A stretch of 64,000 bases of DNA, from assembly GCF_004145845.1 (NCBI RefSeq), contig NZ_SELP01000002.1, positions 434,001 to 498,000 on the forward strand, written 5' to 3'. The first letter of the stretch is position 1. Each line of letters begins with the position of its first letter. Under the pieces are notes generated by a model. It was not told the DNA's origin. It saw nothing but the letters and a program-made list of their open reading frames with translations, and searched no databases. Positions 53,297-60,963 of the stretch are shown here, one piece after another. The position numbers and the translations under genes were made by a program. Source of the stretch: Loktanella sp. IMCC34160 (GTDB lineage: Bacteria > Pseudomonadota > Alphaproteobacteria > Rhodobacterales > Rhodobacteraceae).

Positions 53297-54126
53297 GCGG
53301 CGACAACCCCTACGCGGACGGGCGCGGCAACAAGGACCGGTCGATCGCCAACCCCCATGGGGCGGGTGATGCCCCCTACCCCGGCAAAAGCGGCAAGGCG
53401 GTCCCGGTCGGCGGCGACGCGCCCTTCCTGATCGGCGAGGCGATGACCGGCGGTTATGGCAAGGGCCCTGATATCCTGCACGAATGCACCATCGCCGTGA
53501 ACCCCGGTGAAATCGCGGTGATCGTCGGCCCCAACGGCGCGGGCAAATCCACCGCGATGAAGGCGGTCTTCGGGATGCTGAACGTCCGGTCGGGCCGGGT
53601 GCTGCTGGATGGCGAGGATATCACCGCGCTGTCGCCGCAGGACCGGGTGATCAAGGGCATGGGGTTCGTCCCGCAGGTGCGCAACATCTTCCCGTCGATG
53701 ACGGTCGAGGAAAACCTTGAAATGGGCGCCTTCATCCGCAAGGACGACATTCGCCAGACGATGGAGCAGGTCTACGAACTGTTCCCGATCCTGAAGGACA
53801 AGCGCGGACAGGCTGCGGGCGAACTGTCGGGCGGGCAGCGGCAGCAGGTGGCCGTGGGCCGCGCCCTGATGACCAAACCCAAGGTGCTGATGCTGGACGA
53901 ACCCACCGCCGGTGTGTCGCCCATCGTCATGGATGAACTGTTCGACCGGATCATCGAGGTCAGCCGCACCGGCATCCCGATCCTGATGGTGGAACAGAAC
54001 GCCAAACAGGCGCTTGAAATCGCCGACCGGGGCTATGTTCTTGTTCAGGGGCGCAACGGGCACACGGGCACCGGCAAGGAACTGCTGGCCGACCCGGAAG
54101 TGCGGCAAAGTTTCCTGGGGGGGTAA
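53293..54126 (+). CDS. livF: branched-chain amino acid ABC transporter ATP-binding protein LivF (extended N-terminus)
   Basis: A 277-residue ABC ATPase, the second nucleotide-binding subunit. Walker A GPNGAGKST lies near residue 79, because about 45 Gly/Asp/Pro-rich residues (DNPYADGRGNKDRSIANPHG) precede the ABC domain; usual LivF proteins have no such extension. The signature is LSGGQRQQVAVGRALM, Walker B is VLMLDEPTAGVSP, and the H-loop is MVEQNAKQ. The ATG overlaps livG's stop codon. The next gene in the operon is an unrelated lipoprotein rather than a permease. Confidence 0.92.
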   Translation: MSGDNPYADGRGNKDRSIANPHGAGDAPYPGKSGKAVPVGGDAPFLIGEAMTGGYGKGPDILHECTIAVNPGEIAVIVGPNGAGKSTAMKAVFGMLNVRSGRVLLDGEDITALSPQDRVIKGMGFVPQVRNIFPSMTVEENLEMGAFIRKDDIRQTMEQVYELFPILKDKRGQAAGELSGGQRQQVAVGRALMTKPKVLMLDEPTAGVSPIVMDELFDRIIEVSRTGIPILMVEQNAKQALEIADRGYVLVQGRNGHTGTGKELLADPEVRQSFLGG

Positions 54127-54130
54127 ATTG

Positions 54131-54613
54131 ATGAAGTGCCTCCCGGGCGCGTTCGTGGCCACCGCACTTCTGGCTTTTGGCTGTACGGAACCGGAAGCGG
54201 AGCTTGAGGTTTTGCGGTCGCCAACCGCGGCCGAGATGCAAGAGTATCACGAAAGCGAACGATATCAGCAAATGATGTCCCTTCATTGTCAGATGAATGG
54301 AGAAGACGGAAGAGAGTACGAGCTTTGGATGCACGTTGAGGATATCGACCAAGAGGGACCGCTGTATTGCCTTTCAAGTTTTGGGGACGCGATGGAATGC
54401 TTTCGCAAGGAACAGTCGATCGACGGTGAAACATATGTGGGTGAGCGAAATGAGGATGGCGAACCGATGAGCTATCTGAGGGTCACTTCGACCGGTGAAG
54501 CAGTTCATTATGACAGTTACAGGTCTAGGCGCATCGTGGATGGCGAACTGGTTGATCTTGGACTACGCGAGAGTATCTCGACCGGCACCTGCGCGAATGG
54601 GAGAGCACACTAA
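54131..54613 (+). CDS. lipoprotein of unknown function inside the liv operon
   Basis: A 160-residue protein with a lipoprotein signal: MKCLPGAFVATALLAFGC, with the lipobox LAFGC placing the lipidated Cys at residue 18. The mature part is acidic (EPEAELEVLRSPTAAEMQEY) and contains four more Cys (about residues 54, 79, 88, 155), which could form disulfides. Its base composition is clearly less GC-rich than livF and livH. It begins 4 bp after livF and its stop overlaps the livH ATG by one base (TAATG), so its translation is coupled to the permease. I do not recognise a family. Confidence 0.75.
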   Translation: MKCLPGAFVATALLAFGCTEPEAELEVLRSPTAAEMQEYHESERYQQMMSLHCQMNGEDGREYELWMHVEDIDQEGPLYCLSSFGDAMECFRKEQSIDGETYVGERNEDGEPMSYLRVTSTGEAVHYDSYRSRRIVDGELVDLGLRESISTGTCANGRAH

Positions 54614-55623
54614 TGGACATTCTTAACGCCATCGTGGCGCTACTCAATTTCGTGGTCATTCCCGGGGCGGCCTATGGGGCGCAGCTGGCGCTTGGGGCCC
54701 TTGGGGTGACATTGGTCTATGGCATCCTGCGGTTTTCGAACTTTGCCCACGGGGACACCATGGCCTTCGGGACCATGGCCACGATCCTGATTACCTGGTG
54801 GTTGCAGTCGATGGGGGTCAGCCTTGGGCCACTGCCCACCGCCCTTCTGGCCCTGCCCTTCGGCATTCTGGCCGCGGCGCTGCTGCTGCTGGCGACGGAC
54901 CGGGGGATCTATCGCTTCTATCGGCAGCGCAAGGCCGTTCCGGTGATCATCGTGATCGTCTCGACCGGGGTCATGTTCATCTACAACGGCCTCGTGCGTT
55001 TCATCATCGGGGTAGAGGACCAGAATTTCCTCGACGGGGAACGGTTCATCATCTCGGCCCGGGATTTCAAGTCGATGACCGGGCTTGACGAAGGGCTGGC
55101 GCTGAAGACGACCCAAGGCATCACCATTGTGGTTGCGGTGATCGTGGTGGCCGTGTTGTTCTGGTTCCTCAACAAGACCCGGACCGGCAAATCCATGCGG
55201 GCCTTTTCGGACAACGAAGATCTGGCCCTTCTTTCCGGGATCAACCCGGAACGGGTGGTCATGGTCACATGGCTGATCGTGGCGGCGCTGGCGACCATCG
55301 CGGGCGTGCTTTACGGGCTGGACAAGTCGTTCAAGCCTTTCACCTACTTCCAGCTTCTCCTGCCGATCTTCGCCTCGGCCATCGTGGGGGGCCTCGGCAA
55401 CCCGCTGGGCGCCATCGCGGGCGGGTTTGTCATCGCCTTTTCCGAGGTGACGGTGACGTACGCCTGGAAGAAGGTTCTCATCTATCTGATGCCAGAGTCC
55501 CTCGAACCCTCGGGCCTCGTTCAGTTGATGGGCACGGATTATAAATTCGCGGTCAGCTTCGCGATCCTTGTGATCGTCCTGCTGTTTAAACCGACCGGAC
55601 TGTTCAAGGGGCAATCGGTATGA
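54613..55623 (+). CDS. livH: branched-chain amino acid ABC transporter permease LivH
   Basis: A 336-residue inner-membrane permease with about eight helices. Family features are GAQLALGALGVTLVYGILRF near the start, GKSMRAFSDNEDLALLSGIN (the ATPase-contact loop, about residues 192-211) and GGLGNPLGAIAGGFVIAFSE near the C-terminus. Its start codon overlaps the lipoprotein's stop codon by one base and its stop overlaps livM by 4 bp. It forms the membrane channel with LivM. Confidence 0.93.
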   Translation: MDILNAIVALLNFVVIPGAAYGAQLALGALGVTLVYGILRFSNFAHGDTMAFGTMATILITWWLQSMGVSLGPLPTALLALPFGILAAALLLLATDRGIYRFYRQRKAVPVIIVIVSTGVMFIYNGLVRFIIGVEDQNFLDGERFIISARDFKSMTGLDEGLALKTTQGITIVVAVIVVAVLFWFLNKTRTGKSMRAFSDNEDLALLSGINPERVVMVTWLIVAALATIAGVLYGLDKSFKPFTYFQLLLPIFASAIVGGLGNPLGAIAGGFVIAFSEVTVTYAWKKVLIYLMPESLEPSGLVQLMGTDYKFAVSFAILVIVLLFKPTGLFKGQSV

Positions 55624-56975
55624 CCCAGTCGATGCGCGCACCGCTTCTTTTCGCTTTCGTCGCGATCCTTTTCATCCTCGAAGGGACGACGAATTTCTGG
55701 ATCTTCTCGGGGTCGTGGAACACGTCGCTCGGTATCCTGAACATGGCGCTGATTTCGGCGATCATGGCCTTGGGCGTGAACCTGCAATGGGGCTATGCCG
55801 GGCTGTTTAACATCGGGATCATGGGGTTTGTCGCCCTTGGCGGTCTGGCGACCGTGCTGGTGTCGATGCCGCCCGCACCGGGGGCCTGGGCCGCCGGGGG
55901 CGCATGGCAGATCCTGCTGTCGCTGGTCATGGGCGCGGCCACCATCGTGGCGGCGGTTCTTGTCTGGTCGAAGATGGCAAAGGGCCGGGCCCGCAACCTG
56001 ACAATGTTGGTGTTGCTGGTCGGCGGCTTCTTCCTGTTCCGCTTCGTCTTTGACGGCGGGGTCGAGTTTGTCGAGGCGATTACCCCCGCCTCGACCGGCC
56101 ATATCGGCGGGCTAAACCCCGGCGGCGATGCCTATAAGGACTTTGGCTGGCTGACCATCATCGCATGGCCCGTGGGCGGCTTGATCGCGGCGGGCGCGGC
56201 CTGGGTGATCGGCAAGACGGCGCTGGGTCTGCGGTCTGATTACCTTGCCATCGCGACGCTTGGCATCGCCGAGATCGTCATCGCCGTTCTCAAGAACGAA
56301 GACTGGCTTGCGCGGGGCGTGAAGAACATCAACGGCCTGCCCCGTCCCGTCCCCTACGAGATCGACCTGCAAGGCGATCCGGGCTTTCTCGAACGGGCGG
56401 CGAGCCTTGGGATGGACCCGACCACCGCCTCGACCATTTACGTCAAGCTGGGCTACATGGTTCTGTTCACCATCGTTCTTCTGATCCTGCTGTGGCTGGC
56501 CCAACGGGCCTATAACAGCCCCTGGGGCCGGATGATGCGCGCGATCCGCGACAACGAGGTCGCGGCAGAGGCGATGGGCAAGGACGTGACCGCCCGCCAC
56601 CTGCAAATCTTCATCCTTGGCTCTGCGATCTGCGGCATTGCCGGGGCGATGATGACCACGCTGGACGGGCAGCTGACGCCGACCTCGTACCAGCCGCTGC
56701 GCTATACCTTCCTGATCTGGGTGATGGTGATCGTCGGCGGGTCGGGCAACAATTTTGGCGCCATTCTGGGCGGCTTCCTGATCTGGTGGTTGTGGGTTCA
56801 GGTGGAACCGATCGGCCTTTGGCTGAGCGAGACGCTGACCAGCGGCATGGCCGAAGACAACTGGTTCCGCATCCGGATGCTGGATGCCTCGGCCCATATG
56901 CGCCTGTTCTCGATGGGGCTTGTGCTGCTGCTGGTGCTGCGGTTCAGTCCAAAGGGGCTGTTGCCGGAGAAATAG
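55620..56975 (+). CDS. livM: branched-chain amino acid ABC transporter permease LivM
   Basis: A 451-residue permease, longer than typical LivM (about 350-430) because of an extra hydrophobic stretch around residues 80-150 (LLSLVMGAATIVAAVLVW, then LTMLVLLVGGFFLFRFVFDG). The core motifs NLQWGYAGLFNIGIMGFVALG and WGRMMRAIRDNEVAAEAMGK (the ATPase-contact loop) are normal. It ends the operon; a strong terminator follows 11 bp after the stop. Substrate identity cannot be told from the permeases. Confidence 0.93.
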   Translation: MTQSMRAPLLFAFVAILFILEGTTNFWIFSGSWNTSLGILNMALISAIMALGVNLQWGYAGLFNIGIMGFVALGGLATVLVSMPPAPGAWAAGGAWQILLSLVMGAATIVAAVLVWSKMAKGRARNLTMLVLLVGGFFLFRFVFDGGVEFVEAITPASTGHIGGLNPGGDAYKDFGWLTIIAWPVGGLIAAGAAWVIGKTALGLRSDYLAIATLGIAEIVIAVLKNEDWLARGVKNINGLPRPVPYEIDLQGDPGFLERAASLGMDPTTASTIYVKLGYMVLFTIVLLILLWLAQRAYNSPWGRMMRAIRDNEVAAEAMGKDVTARHLQIFILGSAICGIAGAMMTTLDGQLTPTSYQPLRYTFLIWVMVIVGGSGNNFGAILGGFLIWWLWVQVEPIGLWLSETLTSGMAEDNWFRIRMLDASAHMRLFSMGLVLLLVLRFSPKGLLPEK

Positions 56976-56985
56976 ATCGACAAAG

Positions 56986-57010
56986 AAAGGGGGCCGATGG
57001 CCCCCTTTTT
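56986..57010 (+). terminator. intrinsic terminator of the liv operon
   Basis: A 10-bp stem (AAAGGGGGCC 56986-56995, loop GAT, GGCCCCCTTT 56999-57008) runs into a T-tract. It lies just after the livM stop codon. Confidence 0.92.
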
Positions 57011-57026
57011 CGTGGCGCAACGTAGA

Positions 57027-57068
57027 GCCGCGCATCGCCGTGCCGGGGGCGGCCCGGCGATGCGCGGC
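57027..57068. repeat. 14-bp inverted repeat after the liv operon
   Basis: GCCGCGCATCGCCG (57027-57040) pairs perfectly with CGGCGATGCGCGGC (57055-57068) around a GC-rich 14-nt loop that can pair further. It lies between the liv terminator and the convergent saccharopine-dehydrogenase-like gene. It may be the latter's transcription end or a structured repeat. Confidence 0.6.
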
Positions 57069-57122
57069 GGCCTTCGGCCTTGATTCCACGTGATGAAGAC
57101 GCCGCCGTGGGCTGTATCGGCC

Positions 57123-58793
57123 CTATGGTGTTTCGGCACGCTCCAGTCGCCCCTGATAGTGGACGATCCGGCCGACCAAAGGCAGGGCAATCCGCACGTC
57201 AAACCGGAAATTGCCGTCTTCTTCTGCCTCAAAGGCATGGCCGCCGGGGATCAGTGCCCCCGGCACAGGCACCCCAAGCACTGACATCTTCCGGCAAATC
57301 AGCTCCAGCCGGTCGCCACAGACCAGCACAGCCAACCCAAACCGAAACGGGCCGAACCGTTCTTCGATCAGCCGCTCCATCCGGCCCGTCCCGGCCCTTT
57401 GGCTGCTGTGGAATCTTTTGCCGCCAAAGGTGCGGGTCCAGACCTCGACCCCGTTCTGCGAACGTCCCAGTTCGACGGTGACGGGGATGGTGTCGGCCGC
57501 AGAGGGAAAGCCGAACAGGCGGGCGATTAGCCGCGCGAATAGGGTCGATCCGCCGGAAACCGTGGCCTGCCCGGTCCAGCGGGCCGTTTCCCGGTCGTCG
57601 TGGAGCGCCCGAACCATTGGGGAAAGATTGGCAAGCGCACCCTCCAGCATCCGGGCGTAAAGCGGCGCATCGCCGTCGACCCGGCCCCGCCAGCCGTAGG
57701 AAATGCGGCGACCGGCGAACAGCCGGTCATAGTCGTCAAGCTCCAGACAGTCGGTTGCGGGGCGGGCCCCCGGCGCGGGTGGGTCGCCCGCAAGGATGCG
57801 GCGCACCACACCTTCGGCGGTCATCGACGGGATGTAGGGCCCGTCATCGCCTTCGGCCAGAAGGTGCCACTCCCGCGCCGCCCCCAGCCCGTTCCGCAGC
57901 CCTTCGGCCCGGACGAACATGCCGCCCCGATGTTCGCCGTATTTCAGAACCCTCAGGACCGTGCGGAACAGCCCCGCTAAAGGGACATAGTTCAGGGCGG
58001 GTATCCGGGCGCGCAGCCGCGCCAGCCCGATCAGGCAGCGGTGAATCCAGACGGGCGACGGCCCGGCCCCCATCCAGAGGGATTGCAGCCCCGGCAGACT
58101 GCGTGGCAGGACCTGAAGGTCCGGCACGTCGACAAGGCCGAAGATCAGTGGCGGCAGTGGCATCTGTCCGGGCGGCGACACGGTGAAGCGGCAGGTGTCG
58201 GCCAGCCCGCGACCGGCCCCCGGCTGGCCGTCCCGGACCAGTTTGACCGGCCGCCCTGCATAGCTGAGGACGGCCCGCATCACATTCGGCCCCATGATCG
58301 CGTGTGGCGACGGGGCGATGCCGCCTGTCACGGTGCGGATGTCGATATCCTGCGACATCCGGCGCAGCACGGCGGCAGTTAGAACGGGAAAGCTGCTGGC
58401 CCCGGCAAGGGCGAAGACCCCGGCCTTTCGCGCGGCTTCGTCCAGATCCGAAATGCCAAAGACAAAATCGGACCCGTCCGCAAGGTCCAGATAGTTGACC
58501 CCGGCCCCGATACAGGCGCGGACAACGCCGTAGGGGTCGGCCCCATAGGTCTGGAACGGCCCGCTTGCATCGACGACCAGATCGGGCCGGTGGGTCGCCA
58601 GCGCGGCCCCGATCCCGTCGCGCGACACTTGCACCGGTCTGGCACGCGCCGCCCCGATCAGGCCGTCGCAAAACGCCTGCGCCCGGTCAAGGTTGCGCCC
58701 GGCGATCAGGATCTCCAGCCCGCCGGTGTCCATCAAAAGCTCGGCCAAACGGCCCCCGAAGGTGCCATAGCCGCCGATGATGAGGATTTTCAA
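57123..58793 (-). CDS. saccharopine-dehydrogenase-like NAD(P)-binding protein with C-terminal DUF4166
   Basis: A 556-residue two-part protein. Residues 1-130 form a Rossmann domain (KILIIGGYGTFGGRLAELL, then DLVVDASGPFQTYG) like saccharopine dehydrogenases, continuing to YLDLADGSDFVFGI. From about residue 370 a beta-rich DUF4166 domain follows (LSPMVRALHDDRETARWTG to RIVHYQGRLERAETP). Such fusions are uncharacterised oxidoreductases. The start is TTG at 58793, overlapping the hupE stop codon (TTTGA) with AAAGGG as ribosome binding site; an ATG at 58820 is an alternative. It is translationally coupled to the HupE gene. Confidence 0.8.
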   Translation of the reverse strand: MKILIIGGYGTFGGRLAELLMDTGGLEILIAGRNLDRAQAFCDGLIGAARARPVQVSRDGIGAALATHRPDLVVDASGPFQTYGADPYGVVRACIGAGVNYLDLADGSDFVFGISDLDEAARKAGVFALAGASSFPVLTAAVLRRMSQDIDIRTVTGGIAPSPHAIMGPNVMRAVLSYAGRPVKLVRDGQPGAGRGLADTCRFTVSPPGQMPLPPLIFGLVDVPDLQVLPRSLPGLQSLWMGAGPSPVWIHRCLIGLARLRARIPALNYVPLAGLFRTVLRVLKYGEHRGGMFVRAEGLRNGLGAAREWHLLAEGDDGPYIPSMTAEGVVRRILAGDPPAPGARPATDCLELDDYDRLFAGRRISYGWRGRVDGDAPLYARMLEGALANLSPMVRALHDDRETARWTGQATVSGGSTLFARLIARLFGFPSAADTIPVTVELGRSQNGVEVWTRTFGGKRFHSSQRAGTGRMERLIEERFGPFRFGLAVLVCGDRLELICRKMSVLGVPVPGALIPGGHAFEAEEDGNFRFDVRIALPLVGRIVHYQGRLERAETP

Positions 58794-60130
58794 AGAAAGA
58801 CCCTTTCGATCACCCACCATGCGCCGATTGCCGCGATGAACAGCGAGGCGGGCACGGCGACGAACCGGCGATAGGCGCCCGGTTTCGACTCTGCCCGGAT
58901 CGAGACGAGCGAGAGGAGGAAGACACCCGCCAGCGGGCCAAAGAAGACCCAAACGGGGTTTTCAAGCAGGTCGGCCAGCCCGGCGGGCGACCAGAGTATC
59001 AGCCCGACAGACAGAAGGGCGAGCGCGCCATAGAGCCCTTGGGCCAGCGCCGGCGCACCCTGACCCCGGTCCACCCGGACCGCCGCGACCACGCACAGCG
59101 ACATGACCGCGATGACCAGCAACTGGCCCAGTTCGACGCCCACGTTGAACCCGATCAGCGCCGGGATAAAGGCGCCCTGCGGCAGGCCAAACTCGGCCAA
59201 GACGCTGGCAAAGCCCAGCCCATGCAACAGCCCGAAGCCAAAGATGACGAAGGGCCGCCATCGGCTCAGCCCGTCGGTGAACAGGTTTTCGACCGCAACA
59301 TAGACGATGGACGCCGCGATGAGCGGTTCAACAATGCTGGCCGGGACAGTGACCAGCCCCAGCGCGGCGGCGGCAAGGGTGATGGTATGGGCCAGCGTAA
59401 AGGCCGACACCTGCCACAACAGGGGTCGCAACCGGGCGGCAAGGAAGAACAGCCCAAGGACGAAGAGGATATGATCCAGCCCCTTCGGAACAATGTGATC
59501 CACGCCCACCGGGATATAGCGCACAAAGGCCTGCCAGCCCCCGATTGCGCCGCCCCCCGTCAAAAGGATCGGGTCCGAGGTCGCCCCGGCCTCCAGATAG
59601 CCGGTATAGGGGTCGTCGACCCCCTGTTGCCGCAACACCAGCGTGCCATAGGACCGCGCCCAGCCCACGGTCACGGCATCGGCCCCGGTGGGCAGGTCCA
59701 CGGTGAAGGACAGAACGGTGTCGCGCGGCAGGTCGGTGTTGGGTTGGGGTTCAACCACGATCCCGCTCAGCATCGGTGTCAGGTGGTCCGGTCCGGCCAG
59801 AATACCGATCCCCCCGGCCAGATCGGGCCATGCGGCGCGGGCCTCGTCGGCCAGTGCGCTGTCGGACAGGGCGCGCAGGGCGTCATAGCGGCCCGCCTCC
59901 GCCGCTTCGTTGGTGTCGGCCACGGCGGACAGGTCAATCCCGGCCAGCACCCCTTCAAGGTTCAGCCGCACGTCGAACACCAACTGGCTGCCATCCTGCG
60001 TCATGTCGGCAATTGCGGGGCGGACTTCATGGGCGCGGGCCGGTAACGCCAGCGCGATCAGCACGGCAACCAAGGTTGACATCACAAGGCCAAGGACCAC
60101 CCTGTAGGGAAGATCAAAGGATTTCATCAT
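58790..60130 (-). CDS. HupE/UreJ family membrane protein
   Basis: A 446-residue protein. The signal sequence ends near ALALPARAHEV, so the mature protein starts with a His, and a periplasmic domain of about 170 residues follows (MTQDGSQLVFDVRLNLEGVL). The C-terminal half has about seven membrane helices with GVDHIVPKGLDHILFVLGLFF, FTLAHTITLAAAALGL and LHGLGFASVLAEFGLP, the His-rich motifs of HupE/UreJ nickel/cobalt permeases. Metal uptake is the likely role. The ATG at 60130 (or 60127) overlaps or abuts the ATG of the divergent DUF4198 gene; an ATG at 60082 would lose the basic n-region of the signal peptide. Confidence 0.82.
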   Translation of the reverse strand: MMKSFDLPYRVVLGLVMSTLVAVLIALALPARAHEVRPAIADMTQDGSQLVFDVRLNLEGVLAGIDLSAVADTNEAAEAGRYDALRALSDSALADEARAAWPDLAGGIGILAGPDHLTPMLSGIVVEPQPNTDLPRDTVLSFTVDLPTGADAVTVGWARSYGTLVLRQQGVDDPYTGYLEAGATSDPILLTGGGAIGGWQAFVRYIPVGVDHIVPKGLDHILFVLGLFFLAARLRPLLWQVSAFTLAHTITLAAAALGLVTVPASIVEPLIAASIVYVAVENLFTDGLSRWRPFVIFGFGLLHGLGFASVLAEFGLPQGAFIPALIGFNVGVELGQLLVIAVMSLCVVAAVRVDRGQGAPALAQGLYGALALLSVGLILWSPAGLADLLENPVWVFFGPLAGVFLLSLVSIRAESKPGAYRRFVAVPASLFIAAIGAWWVIERVFL

Positions 60131-60932
60131 GCGCTTGCTCGCCCTTTTCTGTCTTTCGCTGTCTGCCGGTCCGCTTGCGGCCCATGAATTCTGGCTTGAA
60201 CCATCCCAGTGGCAGGTTGCCCCGGACGCTAGGCTAGAAGGGCGCATTGTCAACGGCCAGTCCTTCGCCGGGATCGAATTGGCCTATATTCCTCAACGCA
60301 CTGCGCGCTATGAAATTTTCAATGCGGGGCAACAGGCAGCGGTAGAAATGCGCGCCGGGGATCGCCCCGGCCTGTCGGCGGACCCTTTGGGCGAAGGGCT
60401 GAACGTGGTGATCTACCAGACCAACCCCTCGACCGTAGATTACGAGACATGGGAAAAGTTTCAGTCTTTCGTCGATCACAAGGACCTTGGGGTGACCGAG
60501 GCGGATCAGATCGCGCGGGGCCTGCCGCTCGCGGAATTCTCGGAGGTCTATTTCCGGTTTTCCAAGACGTTGATTGCGGTCGGCGATGGCGCTGGCGCGG
60601 ACCTGCGGACCGGGATGGAGACAGAGATCGTCGCCCTGACCAACCCCTATACGGATGATCTGACCGACGGTGTCCGGGTCCAGTTGTTCTACCAATATGA
60701 CGTCCGGGCCGAGGAGCAGATCGAAGTCTTTGACCGCGCCCCGGATGGCGAGGTGACCATCAGCTATGTCCGCACCGATGCCGATGGTATCGCCACGGTT
60801 CCGGTGGTCCCCGGCCATGACTACATGCTGGATGCCGTGGTTCTGCGGGAACCCGCGCCGGATTTGGCCGAGGCATCCGGCGCCGTCTGGGAAACGCTTT
60901 GGGCCAATCTGACCTTCGCGGTTCCCAATTGA
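60129..60932 (+). CDS. DUF4198 family periplasmic protein
   Basis: A 267-residue exported protein. Its signal peptide MRLLALFCLSLSAGPLAA is followed by HEFWLEPSQW, the hallmark N-terminal His-Glu-Phe-Trp of DUF4198. Ig-like strands follow (TNPYTDDLTDGVRVQLFYQY, then DADGIATVPVVPGHDYMLDA). DUF4198 proteins are often encoded with nickel/cobalt permeases and are thought to bind metal in the periplasm, which fits the neighbouring HupE gene. AAAGGA lies 7 nt before the ATG. The promoter must lie within the opposite-strand hupE coding sequence; a TTGACA at 60076-60081 is present but lacks a good -10. Confidence 0.85.
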   Translation: MRLLALFCLSLSAGPLAAHEFWLEPSQWQVAPDARLEGRIVNGQSFAGIELAYIPQRTARYEIFNAGQQAAVEMRAGDRPGLSADPLGEGLNVVIYQTNPSTVDYETWEKFQSFVDHKDLGVTEADQIARGLPLAEFSEVYFRFSKTLIAVGDGAGADLRTGMETEIVALTNPYTDDLTDGVRVQLFYQYDVRAEEQIEVFDRAPDGEVTISYVRTDADGIATVPVVPGHDYMLDAVVLREPAPDLAEASGAVWETLWANLTFAVPN

Positions 60933-60962
60933 CGTTCTTTGTCCGGCCGGTCAAAACCGGCC
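60929..60962 (+). promoter_or_regulatory. possible psuK promoter with overlapping hairpin
   Basis: TTGACG (60929-60934) and TCAAAA (60951-60956) are 16 bp apart and would start transcription within a base or two of the psuK ATG at 60964. GGCCGGT-CAAA-ACCGGCC (60945-60962) is a perfect 7-bp inverted repeat overlapping the -10. It ends 1 bp before the start codon. Confidence 0.35.
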
Positions 60963-60963
60963 A

